Origin: an uncultured Oscillospiraceae bacterium
GTDB lineage: Bacteria > Bacillota > Clostridia > Oscillospirales > Oscillospiraceae
Length of the DNA: 64,000 bases
NCBI GenBank assembly: GCA_950075865.1
Contig: CATMVA010000009.1
Coordinates: forward strand, 1-64,000
Direction: 5' to 3'
The notes beneath the pieces are model-generated. The model did not search any database. It was not told the DNA's origin and was given only the letters and a program-made list of their open reading frames with translations. Positions 51,619-59,439 of this stretch are shown here, piece by piece. The translations under genes were made by a program, and so were the position numbers. Each line of letters opens with the position of its first letter. The first letter of the stretch is position 1.

Positions 51619-52122
51619 TTAGAACAGGGCGTTGAAATCGTCCACGATGGCGGCACTGTCAGCGGAGCAGACCAGCATGACGTAGTTGCCGTTGGTCACG
51701 ATCTTGGCGTTGTTCTGCCAATTTTCGATGGTATCAGGGTAGTTCATCCCTTCCTCGGTCATGCTGTCGATGCGGGTCTGGAAGAGGTCGGCCACCGCCT
51801 TGGCGTCGTCGGCGTTCTTGGCCTCCACCAGGGAGAACTCGCCGGTGTTGAAGGACACCATGCACAGATAGATTTCCATCTGCTCCAGGTCCATCTCGCG
51901 CAGGCCGGGGAAGGTGTTATCGATCATGGTGGCGCCCATGTCGGCGTCCTCGGGATCCATGCGCTCCAGGAAGCCGGAGATCTCATACTTTTCGGTAAGG
52001 GTCTGGGCAAAAGCGGCCAGATCCACCTTGACGGGCTCTTTGTCCTTGTTGCCGCCGCAGGCGGCCAGGGCGAATACCAGCGCGAGGGCCAGCAGCAGGA
52101 CGGAAAAACGTTTCTTGTTCAT
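51619..52122 (-). CDS. DUF4358 lipoprotein
   Basis: 167 residues. Signal peptide with lipobox LAAC (cysteine about 22), then a compact domain (about 40-167) matching the DUF4358 pattern with repeated NADDAKAVADLFQTRID-type helices. The start at 52122 follows AAGGAG; in-frame ATGs further upstream lie before this site. DUF4358 lipoproteins often sit next to DHHW and MBOAT genes in clostridia, as here, and probably belong to the same envelope system. Confidence 0.85.
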   Translation of the reverse strand: MNKKRFSVLLLALALVFALAACGGNKDKEPVKVDLAAFAQTLTEKYEISGFLERMDPEDADMGATMIDNTFPGLREMDLEQMEIYLCMVSFNTGEFSLVEAKNADDAKAVADLFQTRIDSMTEEGMNYPDTIENWQNNAKIVTNGNYVMLVCSADSAAIVDDFNALF

Positions 52123-52260
52123 GTTGAAAACTCCTTTTGGTTTTGGTTTCGGAAGCTTTGACGAACAGGGTAGAAAAAAGTTCCATGAAATTTGAAAAAT
52201 AGTATGCCCTTTTTGGAAGGAGGCCATACAACCGTTGGGGAGCAAAGGACCACGGTTTGC

Positions 52261-53655
52261 TTAGAACTCAGCATTACCTACGGTTCTCGGATGAAGTTCC
52301 ACGTCCCGTATGTTGGCCACGCCGGTGAGGTACATGACCATCCGCTCGAAGCCCAAGCCGAAGCCGGCGTGACGGCAGGAGCCGTAGCGCCGCAGGTCGC
52401 AGTACCACCAGTAGTCCTCGGGCTTCATACCCAGCTCCTGGATACGGCCCTCCAGCAGCTCGATACGCTCTTCGCGCTGACTGCCGCCGATGATCTCTCC
52501 GATGCCGGGCACCAGGCAGTCGGCGGCGGCCACGGTCTTGCCGTCGTCGTTCAGGCGCATATAGAAAGCCTTGATCTCCTTGGGATAGTCGGTGACAAAG
52601 ACCGGCTTCTTGAAGTGCTGCTCAGTGAGATACCGCTCGTGCTCGGTCTGGAGGTCACAGCCCCACTCCACCTTGTAGTCAAACTTGTCGTTGTTGGCCT
52701 TCAGGATCTCCACCGCCTCGGTGTAGCTCACCCGGGCGAAGTCGGAGGAGGCCACGTGGGTGAGCCGCTCCTTCAGACCCTTGTCCACGAAGGAGTTGAA
52801 GAAATCCATCTCGTCGGGGCAGCGCTCCATGACGAAGTTGATGATATACTTGATCATGGCCTCGGCTGTGTCCATATAGTCAGTGAGGTCGGCAAAGGCC
52901 ATCTCGGGTTCGATCATCCAGAACTCGGCGGCGTGACGCTGGGTGTTGGAGTTCTCGGCCCGGAAGGTGGGGCCGAAGGTGTACACGTCCCCAAAGGCCA
53001 TGGCGAAATTCTCGGCGTTGAGCTGGCCGGACACCGTCAGGCTGGTCTTCTTGCCGAAGAAATCCTTGGACCAGTCCACGCTGCCGTCAGGCAGGCGGGG
53101 CGGGTCGCTGACATCCAAGGTGGTGACCTGGAACATCTCCCCGGCGCCCTCGGCATCGCTGCCGGTGATGATGGGGGTGTTCACATAGACGAAGCCCCGG
53201 TCCTGGAAGAATCTATGGATGGCGTAAGCCGCCACGCTCCGCACCCGGAAGGTGGCGGAAAACAGGTTGGTCCGGGGGCGGAGGTGCTGGATGGTGCGGA
53301 GAAACTCCACGCTGTGGCGCTTTTTCTGCAGGGGATAGTCAGGGGTGGAGACACCCTCCACCGTGATGGTCCCGGCCTTGATCTCCAGAGGCTGCTTGGC
53401 CTCGGGGGTCAGGACCACGGTGCCGGTGACGATCAAAGCGGCGCCCACGTTCTGGGATGCGATCTCCTTGTAGTTGCTGAGGGTATTGGCGTCCATCACC
53501 ACCTGAAGGTTCTTGAAACAGGAACCGTCGTTGAGCTCGATGAAGCCGAAGGTCTTCATGTCCCGGATGGTCTTGGCCCAGCCCATCACCGTCACGGTCT
53601 GATTGGAAAAGGACTCCTGATCGGCGAAGATCTGGGCGATGTGTGTGCGTTCCAT
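52261..53655 (-). CDS. asnS: Asparaginyl-tRNA synthetase
   Basis: Class IIb aminoacyl-tRNA synthetase, 464 residues: OB-type anticodon domain (1-110, [23 protein letters not shown]) and catalytic core with motif 2 and [28 protein letters not shown], ending in motif 3 [11 protein letters not shown]. The start at 53655 follows AAAGGAG; a longer in-frame extension contains the promoter. No T-box leader is visible. Confidence 0.97.
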   Translation of the reverse strand: MERTHIAQIFADQESFSNQTVTVMGWAKTIRDMKTFGFIELNDGSCFKNLQVVMDANTLSNYKEIASQNVGAALIVTGTVVLTPEAKQPLEIKAGTITVEGVSTPDYPLQKKRHSVEFLRTIQHLRPRTNLFSATFRVRSVAAYAIHRFFQDRGFVYVNTPIITGSDAEGAGEMFQVTTLDVSDPPRLPDGSVDWSKDFFGKKTSLTVSGQLNAENFAMAFGDVYTFGPTFRAENSNTQRHAAEFWMIEPEMAFADLTDYMDTAEAMIKYIINFVMERCPDEMDFFNSFVDKGLKERLTHVASSDFARVSYTEAVEILKANNDKFDYKVEWGCDLQTEHERYLTEQHFKKPVFVTDYPKEIKAFYMRLNDDGKTVAAADCLVPGIGEIIGGSQREERIELLEGRIQELGMKPEDYWWYCDLRRYGSCRHAGFGLGFERMVMYLTGVANIRDVELHPRTVGNAEF

Positions 53656-53707
53656 GTGGGTCCGCTCCTTTCTTATATTTTCCATGGCAGGGCCATGGGT
53701 CTTCCCT

Positions 53708-53736
53708 ATTATAAGGGCTTGGCCGGCATTTTGCAA
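53708..53736 (-). promoter_or_regulatory. Predicted promoter of asnS
   Basis: Minus strand TTGCAA (53731-53736), 17-base spacer, TATAAT (53708-53713), 53 bases before the start codon. Confidence 0.75.
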
Positions 53737-53760
53737 GGGTTTTGTTGACGAAAGGGCGTA

Positions 53761-53788
53761 AAAGGGCGGGCCGCAAGGCCCGCCCTTT
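53761..53788. terminator. Terminator downstream of the ABC operon
   Basis: AAAGGGCGGGCC / GGCCCGCCCTTT around GCAA. Confidence 0.85.
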
Positions 53789-53814
53789 GTCATGTCTTTT
53801 CTGCGGCGGCTCCG

Positions 53815-53943
53815 TCAGCCCAGCCACCCCTGGTAATAGGCCACAGCCCCCAGGATAGCGCCGACCAGGGCCGCCAGAACGATGAACGCCACGCCCACCT
53901 TATGGCCCCTGAAATATTCCCGCAGGATCTTGAGATCATTCAT
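53815..53943 (-). CDS. Small single-span membrane protein
   Basis: 42 residues: a charged start (MNDLKILREYFRGHK) then one hydrophobic helix (VGVAFIVLAALVGAILGAVAYY). It lies 21 bases after the last ABC-operon gene and is followed by the terminator, so it is plausibly the last member of that operon. The ribosome site is weak (AAAGG, distant), so the call is moderate. Confidence 0.5.
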   Translation of the reverse strand: MNDLKILREYFRGHKVGVAFIVLAALVGAILGAVAYYQGWLG

Positions 53944-53964
53944 CCAGTGTTTTCTGCCTTTCTG

Positions 53965-54624
53965 TCAGTTCTTTACATTCGCCCTAAGGATCAGGGCCGA
54001 GCCGCCTAGGAGGCTCACCACGCAGGCGGCTGCCGCGGCGATTACGACAGCGGAAACATTCAGGGTGTCCAGCACGTGCCAGTCAATGATGTTCATGCCT
54101 ACCGCCAGAAGCATCCAGCCTGCCCACAGCCCCCAGAAGGCCTTGCGGCCAAAGTGCTGAAGGACAGCACCCACCCCAAGGGACAGACAGACCATCCCCA
54201 GTCCCAAGGCTGGGTAGACCCAGACAGGCACTTCGATCCGATCCACGCCCGTGACCCAGGGCAGCGCCTTCATCCAGGCATCGGCGATGAGGCCGTCCGC
54301 CTTCCCCAGCAGGAAGGCCAGAGCCATGGTGCAGAGCATATTGAGGGTCAGGGAGCCGAAGGTGGCCAAGATGGCGGTTTTCCGGGTGACGCTGTGCCGC
54401 AGCAGCATATCCACATTGAGCACCGGGTAGCTGCACCCAGCGAAGAGGTTCATCATGGCACAGACCGCCACGAGGATCATCCCGCAGACCGCCCCCGAGG
54501 TGTCCGGCTTCACGGTAAAGAGGACAACGGCCTCAATGGCCTCGTACAGGAGGAAAAAGGCCCCCACCACACCGCACAGAGGAAGAATGTCCTCCAGATT
54601 CATTTTGATGGCTTTTCCAAGCAT
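53965..54624 (-). CDS. ABC exporter-associated membrane protein
   Basis: 219 residues, six likely membrane helices. It follows its partner permease after 5 bases. The start at 54624 follows GAGGTGAG. A small polytopic protein of the kind found with YtrA-regulated ABC ATPases; no individual motif identifies the substrate. Confidence 0.75.
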   Translation of the reverse strand: MLGKAIKMNLEDILPLCGVVGAFFLLYEAIEAVVLFTVKPDTSGAVCGMILVAVCAMMNLFAGCSYPVLNVDMLLRHSVTRKTAILATFGSLTLNMLCTMALAFLLGKADGLIADAWMKALPWVTGVDRIEVPVWVYPALGLGMVCLSLGVGAVLQHFGRKAFWGLWAGWMLLAVGMNIIDWHVLDTLNVSAVVIAAAAACVVSLLGGSALILRANVKN

Positions 54625-54629
54625 AACTC

Positions 54630-55304
54630 TCACCTCACAACGGCGTTTTTGTTGGAACGGTAATAGGTCAGCTCTCCCACCAGGCCCAGGGCCACGAACC
54701 CCACGCAGGTCCACAGGATCACGGACGGGGAGATGGGCAGGGTCCCGTCGGCAATGAAGAGGCACAGCATGGTGGAGGCGACCCCCAGGAGCATCAGGAC
54801 CACCAGGATCACGGTGGTGATGATCTTATGCTTTTCGTAGAGGCACCCCAGGGCCGCCCCCATGGGCTGGAGGGTCAGGGCGGCGATCAGCAGCACGGGG
54901 ATGGCTTCCGGCTTGGCCCAAAGGATGCCGCCCTGGAACAGGGGCCCCTCTTTGCCCATGATGGCGGTCAGGTCCAGCAGATGGGCGGCGAGGAAGCCCA
55001 TGACCGCGGTCAGCAGGGCACAGCCCAGGCCGGTGGCCAGAAAGGCCGCCTGGCTCCCCCAGAAGAGGTCGGTCCGCCGGCACTGAAAGCTGAGGGCCAG
55101 ATCCCGGTAGAGGGTGGTGAAGGAGTAGCCGTAGATCAGCAGGAAGATGATGGGGAAGAGGGGGTATATCGTCAGGTAGGAGCCAAAGATGGCGACCTGG
55201 GGAAAGAGGTAATTGACCCCCAGGATCAGGAGCCCCAGCGCCAGATTGATCCGCAGGATCATGGAGATGTACTGGTCCCACAGAAAGAGAAGGGCTTGCT
55301 TCAT
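54630..55304 (-). CDS. ABC exporter permease-like membrane protein
   Basis: 224 residues, about six hydrophobic helices and a short cytoplasmic tail. Gene order ATPase - this protein - second membrane protein suggests a two-permease exporter. The start is preceded by a purine-rich GGGGGGAG. Substrate unknown. Confidence 0.78.
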   Translation of the reverse strand: MKQALLFLWDQYISMILRINLALGLLILGVNYLFPQVAIFGSYLTIYPLFPIIFLLIYGYSFTTLYRDLALSFQCRRTDLFWGSQAAFLATGLGCALLTAVMGFLAAHLLDLTAIMGKEGPLFQGGILWAKPEAIPVLLIAALTLQPMGAALGCLYEKHKIITTVILVVLMLLGVASTMLCLFIADGTLPISPSVILWTCVGFVALGLVGELTYYRSNKNAVVR

Positions 55305-55316
55305 CTCTCTCCCCCC

Positions 55317-56207
55317 TTACTGCTGGGTGTCCTCGTGGCCGCAGAGGGCCACGAACACCTTCTGGAGGCTGAGGGGGGTGATGTCCACGTCGGCGTTCTG
55401 GGCGGCCGTGAGCTTGTTGGCGTCGGCCCGGACGGTGACCAGCTTGTGCTTGCCCAGCATCTGGGTGGAGAGGACCTCCATGCCCCGGGTCACCTCATCC
55501 ACCACATCCTCCCGGCCCGAGATGCCGTGGAACTGGGCAATGAGCTCCTCGGTGGGGCGGTTTTCAATGATCTTGCCCTCGTCCAGGATGATGACCTGCT
55601 CAAAGACCGAGGCGGCCTCCTCGATGATGTGGGTGGAGACGATGAAGGTGCGGCCGGTCTCCATGTAGTCCTCCAGCAGGAGCTGGTAGAACCGCTCCCG
55701 GGCCACCACGTCCAGCCCGGCGGCCGGCTCATCCAGAATGGTGAGGGGGGCCCGGCTGGCCAGAGCGATGAGGATGGTCACCATGGACATCTGGCCCTTG
55801 GAAAGCTGGTGGATCTTCTTCTTGGGGTCCACCTTGAATTCGGCCATGAGCTTGTCGGCGTATTCCTGGTCCCAGCCCGGGTAGAAGAGCTTGCCCATCT
55901 TCAGGTAGTTCTTCACCTTCAGGGCGTTCTGTCCGGTGAAGAGAGTGGGCTGGAGCTCCCGGGAGAAGCAGATCTGGCTCAGGGCCTTCTGGTTCTCCCA
56001 CACCTGCTCCCCGCCGTAGGTCACCTCTCCGGCGTTCTTGGTGTTCTGTCCGGTGAGGATGCCCAAAAGGGTGGTCTTGCCGGCGCCGTTGCGGCCGATG
56101 AGGCCGTAGATCTTGCCGGGTTGGATCTCCAAGTCCAAGTCTTTCAGCACCTCGTTGCTGCCGTAGGATTTGCACAGGCCTTTGGCCTTCAGAATGTTCT
56201 CATTCAT
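55317..56207 (-). CDS. ABC transporter ATP-binding protein (YtrB-like)
   Basis: 296 residues. Walker A GLIGRNGAGKTTLLG, signature QLSKGQMSM (Ser-Lys-Gly-Gln, slightly divergent), Walker B LTILDEPAAGLDVVAR and the switch histidine in VSTHIIEEA. A C-terminal domain of about 80 residues follows. The start at 56207 is preferred to 56213 because AAGGAG is nine bases upstream. It overlaps the regulator gene by eight bases. Confidence 0.93.
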   Translation of the reverse strand: MNENILKAKGLCKSYGSNEVLKDLDLEIQPGKIYGLIGRNGAGKTTLLGILTGQNTKNAGEVTYGGEQVWENQKALSQICFSRELQPTLFTGQNALKVKNYLKMGKLFYPGWDQEYADKLMAEFKVDPKKKIHQLSKGQMSMVTILIALASRAPLTILDEPAAGLDVVARERFYQLLLEDYMETGRTFIVSTHIIEEAASVFEQVIILDEGKIIENRPTEELIAQFHGISGREDVVDEVTRGMEVLSTQMLGKHKLVTVRADANKLTAAQNADVDITPLSLQKVFVALCGHEDTQQ

Positions 56208-56586
56208 CGTCATTCTCTCCTTCCGATTGGGCCATGCTCACCATGGCCAGCAGTTCCTCTCTGGTCAGGCCCAGGAACTTGCCCTCCTGGACCAGCGGCT
56301 TCACGTAGCCGTCAAAAAAGGCGGCTTTTCTTTTCTCTCTCACGGTCTCCTTCGCTCCCTTCGCCACAAACATACCGATGCCTCTTCGTTTGTAAAGGAC
56401 CCCGGCATCTACCAGCAGGTTCAGCCCCTTGGCCGCTGTGGCCGGGTTGATGCTGTACCCTCTGGCAAGCTCGTTGGTGGAGGGTACTCCCTCCTCCTCC
56501 CGGTAGACCTCCCGGAGAATGTCGTCCTCCAGCATCCGGGCGATCTGCAGATAAATGAGGTCCTTTTCGTTCAGCTCTTCACGCAT
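56200..56586 (-). CDS. GntR family regulator, YtrA subfamily
   Basis: 128 residues: winged helix (about 10-75, VPSTNELARGYSINPATAAKGLNLLVDAGVLYKRRGIGMFV) and a short helical dimerisation tail typical of YtrA. First gene of the ABC operon, eight-base overlap with the ATPase. It presumably represses its own operon through the inverted repeat in its promoter. Confidence 0.92.
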   Translation of the reverse strand: MREELNEKDLIYLQIARMLEDDILREVYREEEGVPSTNELARGYSINPATAAKGLNLLVDAGVLYKRRGIGMFVAKGAKETVREKRKAAFFDGYVKPLVQEGKFLGLTREELLAMVSMAQSEGENDDE

Positions 56587-56618
56587 GGATGCGCCTCCTT
56601 TCCTCACCTTGGCTCATT

Positions 56619-56642
56619 GGTTAATTACTTGTGTAATTAACC
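56619..56642 (-). promoter_or_regulatory. Operator of the YtrA-type regulator
   Basis: A perfect 10-bp inverted repeat GGTTAATTAC-TTGT-GTAATTAACC. It overlaps the -10 of the predicted operon promoter and lies 33 bases before the start codon. Confidence 0.8.
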
Positions 56643-56668
56643 ATATCACCATGGAGGATATTTGTCAA
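56640..56668 (-). promoter_or_regulatory. Predicted promoter of the GntR / ABC operon
   Basis: Minus strand TTGACA (56663-56668), 17-base spacer, TATGGT (56640-56645), partly inside the operator. Confidence 0.75.
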
Positions 56669-56754
56669 CAGGTTTTTGAAAAATTTTTGAGGGGATGCAA
56701 AAAGCCGTCCCTCCGAAAAGAGGGGCGGCTTTTGGACCAGAAGGGGGTGGGCCT

Positions 56755-57243
56755 TCAATAGATGGGCAGAAAGAACAGCCAGGGGGCGGTGACAATGGCC
56801 ATGGTCAGGGCAATGATGTGTTTCTCCCGCGGGGTGAGCAGTTCGCATTTCTTCATGGCCCGCTTGTCAAAGAAGTAGATGCACGCCCCGGCGATGATAA
56901 CGCCCGCCAAGGTCCAAACAAAGGCCAAGGGGTGGGTAAATGGTCGAAGCATATCCACATAGCGGACCACAGTTTCCATCCCCGGAACGGACAGCAGATA
57001 CCAACCCAGGAACATCCAGGCCGTGCCCACCAGGTCGGCGGCAAAACCCAGAAGCCAGAATTTCCACCAGAGCTGTCTGAGGACGGCCCCCTTTTGGGTG
57101 TGCTTCAGGGCCCGGAGGGCGCAGAAAAGCACCAGACAGTCGATGAAGAGATTGCCGGGCAGGACGATTAAAAGCACCTGGGGAAAAAGCCACAGCAGCC
57201 AGACGGGAAAGAGCACGTTATAGAGTTTTACCTGCTTTTTCAT
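56755..57243 (-). CDS. Membrane protein of unknown function
   Basis: 162 residues with four hydrophobic helices and a charged loop ending in KRAMKKCELLTPREKH. The ATG overlaps the stop of the DUF3021 gene (ATGA), so the two are translated together. No family recognised; it probably functions with the LytTR / DUF3021 module. Confidence 0.75.
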   Translation of the reverse strand: MKKQVKLYNVLFPVWLLWLFPQVLLIVLPGNLFIDCLVLFCALRALKHTQKGAVLRQLWWKFWLLGFAADLVGTAWMFLGWYLLSVPGMETVVRYVDMLRPFTHPLAFVWTLAGVIIAGACIYFFDKRAMKKCELLTPREKHIIALTMAIVTAPWLFFLPIY

Positions 57244-57725
57244 GGGCGGCCTCCTTTTTTGGGGCTCAGACCCAGCTTTTCCCGGATGCCCCGCAGCTCG
57301 AAATACCACCGGAGCCACCGGATGAGCCAGATGAGCACATAAATGAGGGTAAAGGGCACCAAAAAGGTGAGGGCCAGCCCGGGCAGGGGCTCGTAGGGGA
57401 AGTTGAGCATCACCCACCCCCACAGGGTCAGGGCCATCACGATGAAGTGAGCCGCCGAGCGGAGCACCACCGCCCGCCCGGTCTCGGCAAAGGGCAGAGT
57501 GGAGAGGGCGGTCTCGGCCCCGAAGGCCCCCCAGAGGAGGAGGTCGGCCATCCCCCAAGGGGAGAGGAAGGGCCGCCAGACCCGCAGGGGGTTGTCAAAG
57601 TTCCAGCGGTTGCTCAGAATGGGCATGGCGTCCAGTACCCATACCCCCAGCAGGCAGAGGGCTACGCCGATGACCGCGCCCATGGTGCCGCGGATCAGGG
57701 CCTGCTTTTTGTCATCTATGAGCAT
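57240..57725 (-). CDS. DUF3021 family membrane protein
   Basis: 161 residues, four membrane helices, N-terminal MLIDDKKQALIRGTMGAVIG and C-terminal basic stretch. DUF3021 proteins almost always follow a LytTR regulator gene, as here, and may control its activity at the membrane. AAAGGAGG precedes the ATG. Confidence 0.82.
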   Translation of the reverse strand: MLIDDKKQALIRGTMGAVIGVALCLLGVWVLDAMPILSNRWNFDNPLRVWRPFLSPWGMADLLLWGAFGAETALSTLPFAETGRAVVLRSAAHFIVMALTLWGWVMLNFPYEPLPGLALTFLVPFTLIYVLIWLIRWLRWYFELRGIREKLGLSPKKGGRP

Positions 57726-57746
57726 AAGATGACCTCCTTTCGTGGG

Positions 57747-57779
57747 GGCAAGACAGAGGGACGGTTCTTCTGTCTTGCC
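57747..57779 (-). promoter_or_regulatory. Hairpin in the LytTR / DUF3021 gap
   Basis: GGCAAGACAGA / TCTGTCTTGCC (57747-57757 with 57769-57779) in the 60-base gap. There is no T run, so it is more likely an mRNA-stability or attenuation element than a terminator. Confidence 0.6.
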
Positions 57780-57785
57780 GTTCTT

Positions 57786-58226
57786 TCACAGCCCCAACGC
57801 CTTCTTGATATTCTTCACGTTCCGCCGGGAGACCCAGCACACATGGCCGCCGGCCAGGGTCATTTTGATGGTGCCCGTCAGGGACAGGTCCAGAGCGGCC
57901 ACCTTGCGGAGATTCACCAGCTCGGACTGGGAGGTCCGCACGAACCGCTTGGGGTCCAGGGTCTCCTCCAGCTCGTAGAGCCGGAGCTTCACTAGGTACT
58001 CCCCCTCCGGGGTGAGGGCGAAGACCTCTTTTTCCCGGGCGAAGAAGCACAGCACCTCCCGGGGGTCCAGCAGGGGCTTGACCATCTTCCCCTCCCGCCA
58101 GCCGGGGATGGGCTGCCAGGGGGTCAGCAGGGCGAGGAGCTCCCGGACCTCGGGGGTCTCGGCGGGGGCGGAGACCGTTACGGTGACAGTATCCAGCGCC
58201 GGGTCGATCTTCACTTTCAGCTCCAT
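57786..58226 (-). CDS. LytTR family DNA-binding regulator
   Basis: 146 residues. The N-terminal part (1-50) is variable; the C-terminal LytTR domain (about 52-145) has LDPREVLCFFAREKEVFALT, KRFVRTSQSELVNLRKVAALD and the final SRRNVKNIKKALGL. It has no receiver domain, so control must come from elsewhere, probably the DUF3021 partner. Confidence 0.93.
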   Translation of the reverse strand: MELKVKIDPALDTVTVTVSAPAETPEVRELLALLTPWQPIPGWREGKMVKPLLDPREVLCFFAREKEVFALTPEGEYLVKLRLYELEETLDPKRFVRTSQSELVNLRKVAALDLSLTGTIKMTLAGGHVCWVSRRNVKNIKKALGL

Positions 58227-58265
58227 GGGCCCACTCCCTTTGGTATCAGTATAAGAAAAAAACGG

Positions 58266-58309
58266 CCGGATGTCCAGTTTTTCCGGACATCCGGTCGGTT
58301 TGGACCGAC
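58266..58309 (-). promoter_or_regulatory. Inverted repeats upstream of the LytTR gene
   Basis: CCGGATGTCC / GGACATCCGG (58266-58294) and GTCGGT / ACCGAC (58294-58309) lie 40-85 bases before the start codon. They are candidate autoregulatory sites or a terminator-like structure; the minus strand has AAAAAC after them. Confidence 0.5.
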
Positions 58310-58322
58310 GGACGGTCGATCA

Positions 58323-58357
58323 AAAAGGGACCGCCTCCACGGGAGGCGGTCCCTTTT
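58323..58357 (-). terminator. Terminator of the XRE gene
   Basis: AAAAGGGACCGCCTCC / GGAGGCGGTCCCTTTT around three bases. Confidence 0.9.
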
Positions 58358-58370
58358 ACGCCACTTGATC

Positions 58371-58769
58371 TTACCGACCATCCCGGCCATTTTGCAGGGT
58401 CTGACACAGGGCCACAAGGGCGGCGCCGATGAGGAAACAGACCCAGCTCACATGCCAGCCGTCCCACATGAGGCCCCAGATCAAAAACCCAGCGGTGGCC
58501 AGAATCATGATGGGCCCGCTGAAGTCGTTCTCGGGAGTCAGGGGAAGCAGCTCCCCGGTCTCGGTGAGGCTCTCCCGCATAAGGGCATCTAGGGAGCAGC
58601 CCAGCAGGTCGGCTAAGGTGAGCAGGGTAGCCGCCTCGGGGAGGGCTTGGCCGGCCTCCCACTTGCCAACCGCTTGGCGGGAGACCCCCAGCGCCTCGGC
58701 CAAGGTCTCTTGGGTGTACCCTGCCTGTCGGCGGAGGATGGACAGATTCTGTGGAAAATGGTTGGTCAT
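58371..58769 (-). CDS. XRE family helix-turn-helix protein with membrane segments
   Basis: 132 residues. A classic helix-turn-helix occupies residues 8-62 (SILRRQAGYTQETLAEALGVSRQAVGKWEAGQALPEAATLLTLADLL), followed by two short hydrophobic helices (about 85-125). Membrane-tethered XRE regulators of this form occur in clostridia. The start follows AAGGAGG. Monocistronic. Confidence 0.88.
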   Translation of the reverse strand: MTNHFPQNLSILRRQAGYTQETLAEALGVSRQAVGKWEAGQALPEAATLLTLADLLGCSLDALMRESLTETGELLPLTPENDFSGPIMILATAGFLIWGLMWDGWHVSWVCFLIGAALVALCQTLQNGRDGR

Positions 58770-58890
58770 TTGTTTGGTACCTCCTTCAAAAATCTGTCCC
58801 CATTGTGCGCTCTTCTCCGGTGGCGTAACACCAACCGGGGGTGGGAATTTGACAAAATTTCAGGCAACCTCAGGTGGCATCCGGTGATTT

Positions 58891-59421
58891 TTAAGGGGTC
58901 GAGGAGTTCCCGGCGGTTCCCTTCTCCCTCAGTTCACCCAACAGTTTGACGCCCAATACGGTGGCCGGGATCCGGTAACTAGGGGCAAGGTTGGACAAAA
59001 CCACCACCGCCGTGCCGGTCTCCGGGCAAAAACCAAGGTAGCTGTTGTAGTTCCCGGTGCCGCCGTTGTGCCAGATAATGTCGTTCTCCCGATCCCGGAT
59101 CCAGGCCAGCCCGATTTCGTCCATATGGATGCCCATCATGGCGTACTGCTGAGAGGAGGCGTTGATCTCCTTCATGCTTCTCTGGCAGTCCTTCAGGTAC
59201 CCGGAGGCATCCAGCATCAGCCGGGCGTAGGCGAGCATATCCTCCACGTTGGAGGTGAGCCCGTCGGCCGACAGAGCGGGGATCTTCCCCAGCTGATAGC
59301 TACCGTAAAGGGACAGCCCACCCAGGATCAGGGCGGCGCACAGGGTAATGGCGGCCGCCGCGATCAGCCATTTTTTCCAGTTTCCTTTTTTGTGTGGTCT
59401 GTCACTTTTTATGAGGGCCAC
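58891..59421 (-). pseudogene. Remnant of a class C beta-lactamase-family serine hydrolase
   Basis: 176 residues from a GTG start. An N-terminal membrane helix (about 19-38) is joined directly to the C-terminal third of the family: GLTSNVEDMLAYARLML, DIIWHNGGTGNYNSYLGF (the HNGGTG equivalent of the KTG motif) and AVVVLSNLA. The region with the catalytic SxxK and YxN motifs is missing, so it cannot be an active hydrolase. An in-frame internal deletion of about 200 residues is the likeliest explanation. Confidence 0.75.
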
Positions 59422-59439
59422 TCCTCCGCTCCTCTTACC

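Noticed and set aside
53656..53760. T-box leader for asnS
   Set aside because: The promoter lies about 50 bases from the start codon, leaving no room for a specifier stem and antiterminator.
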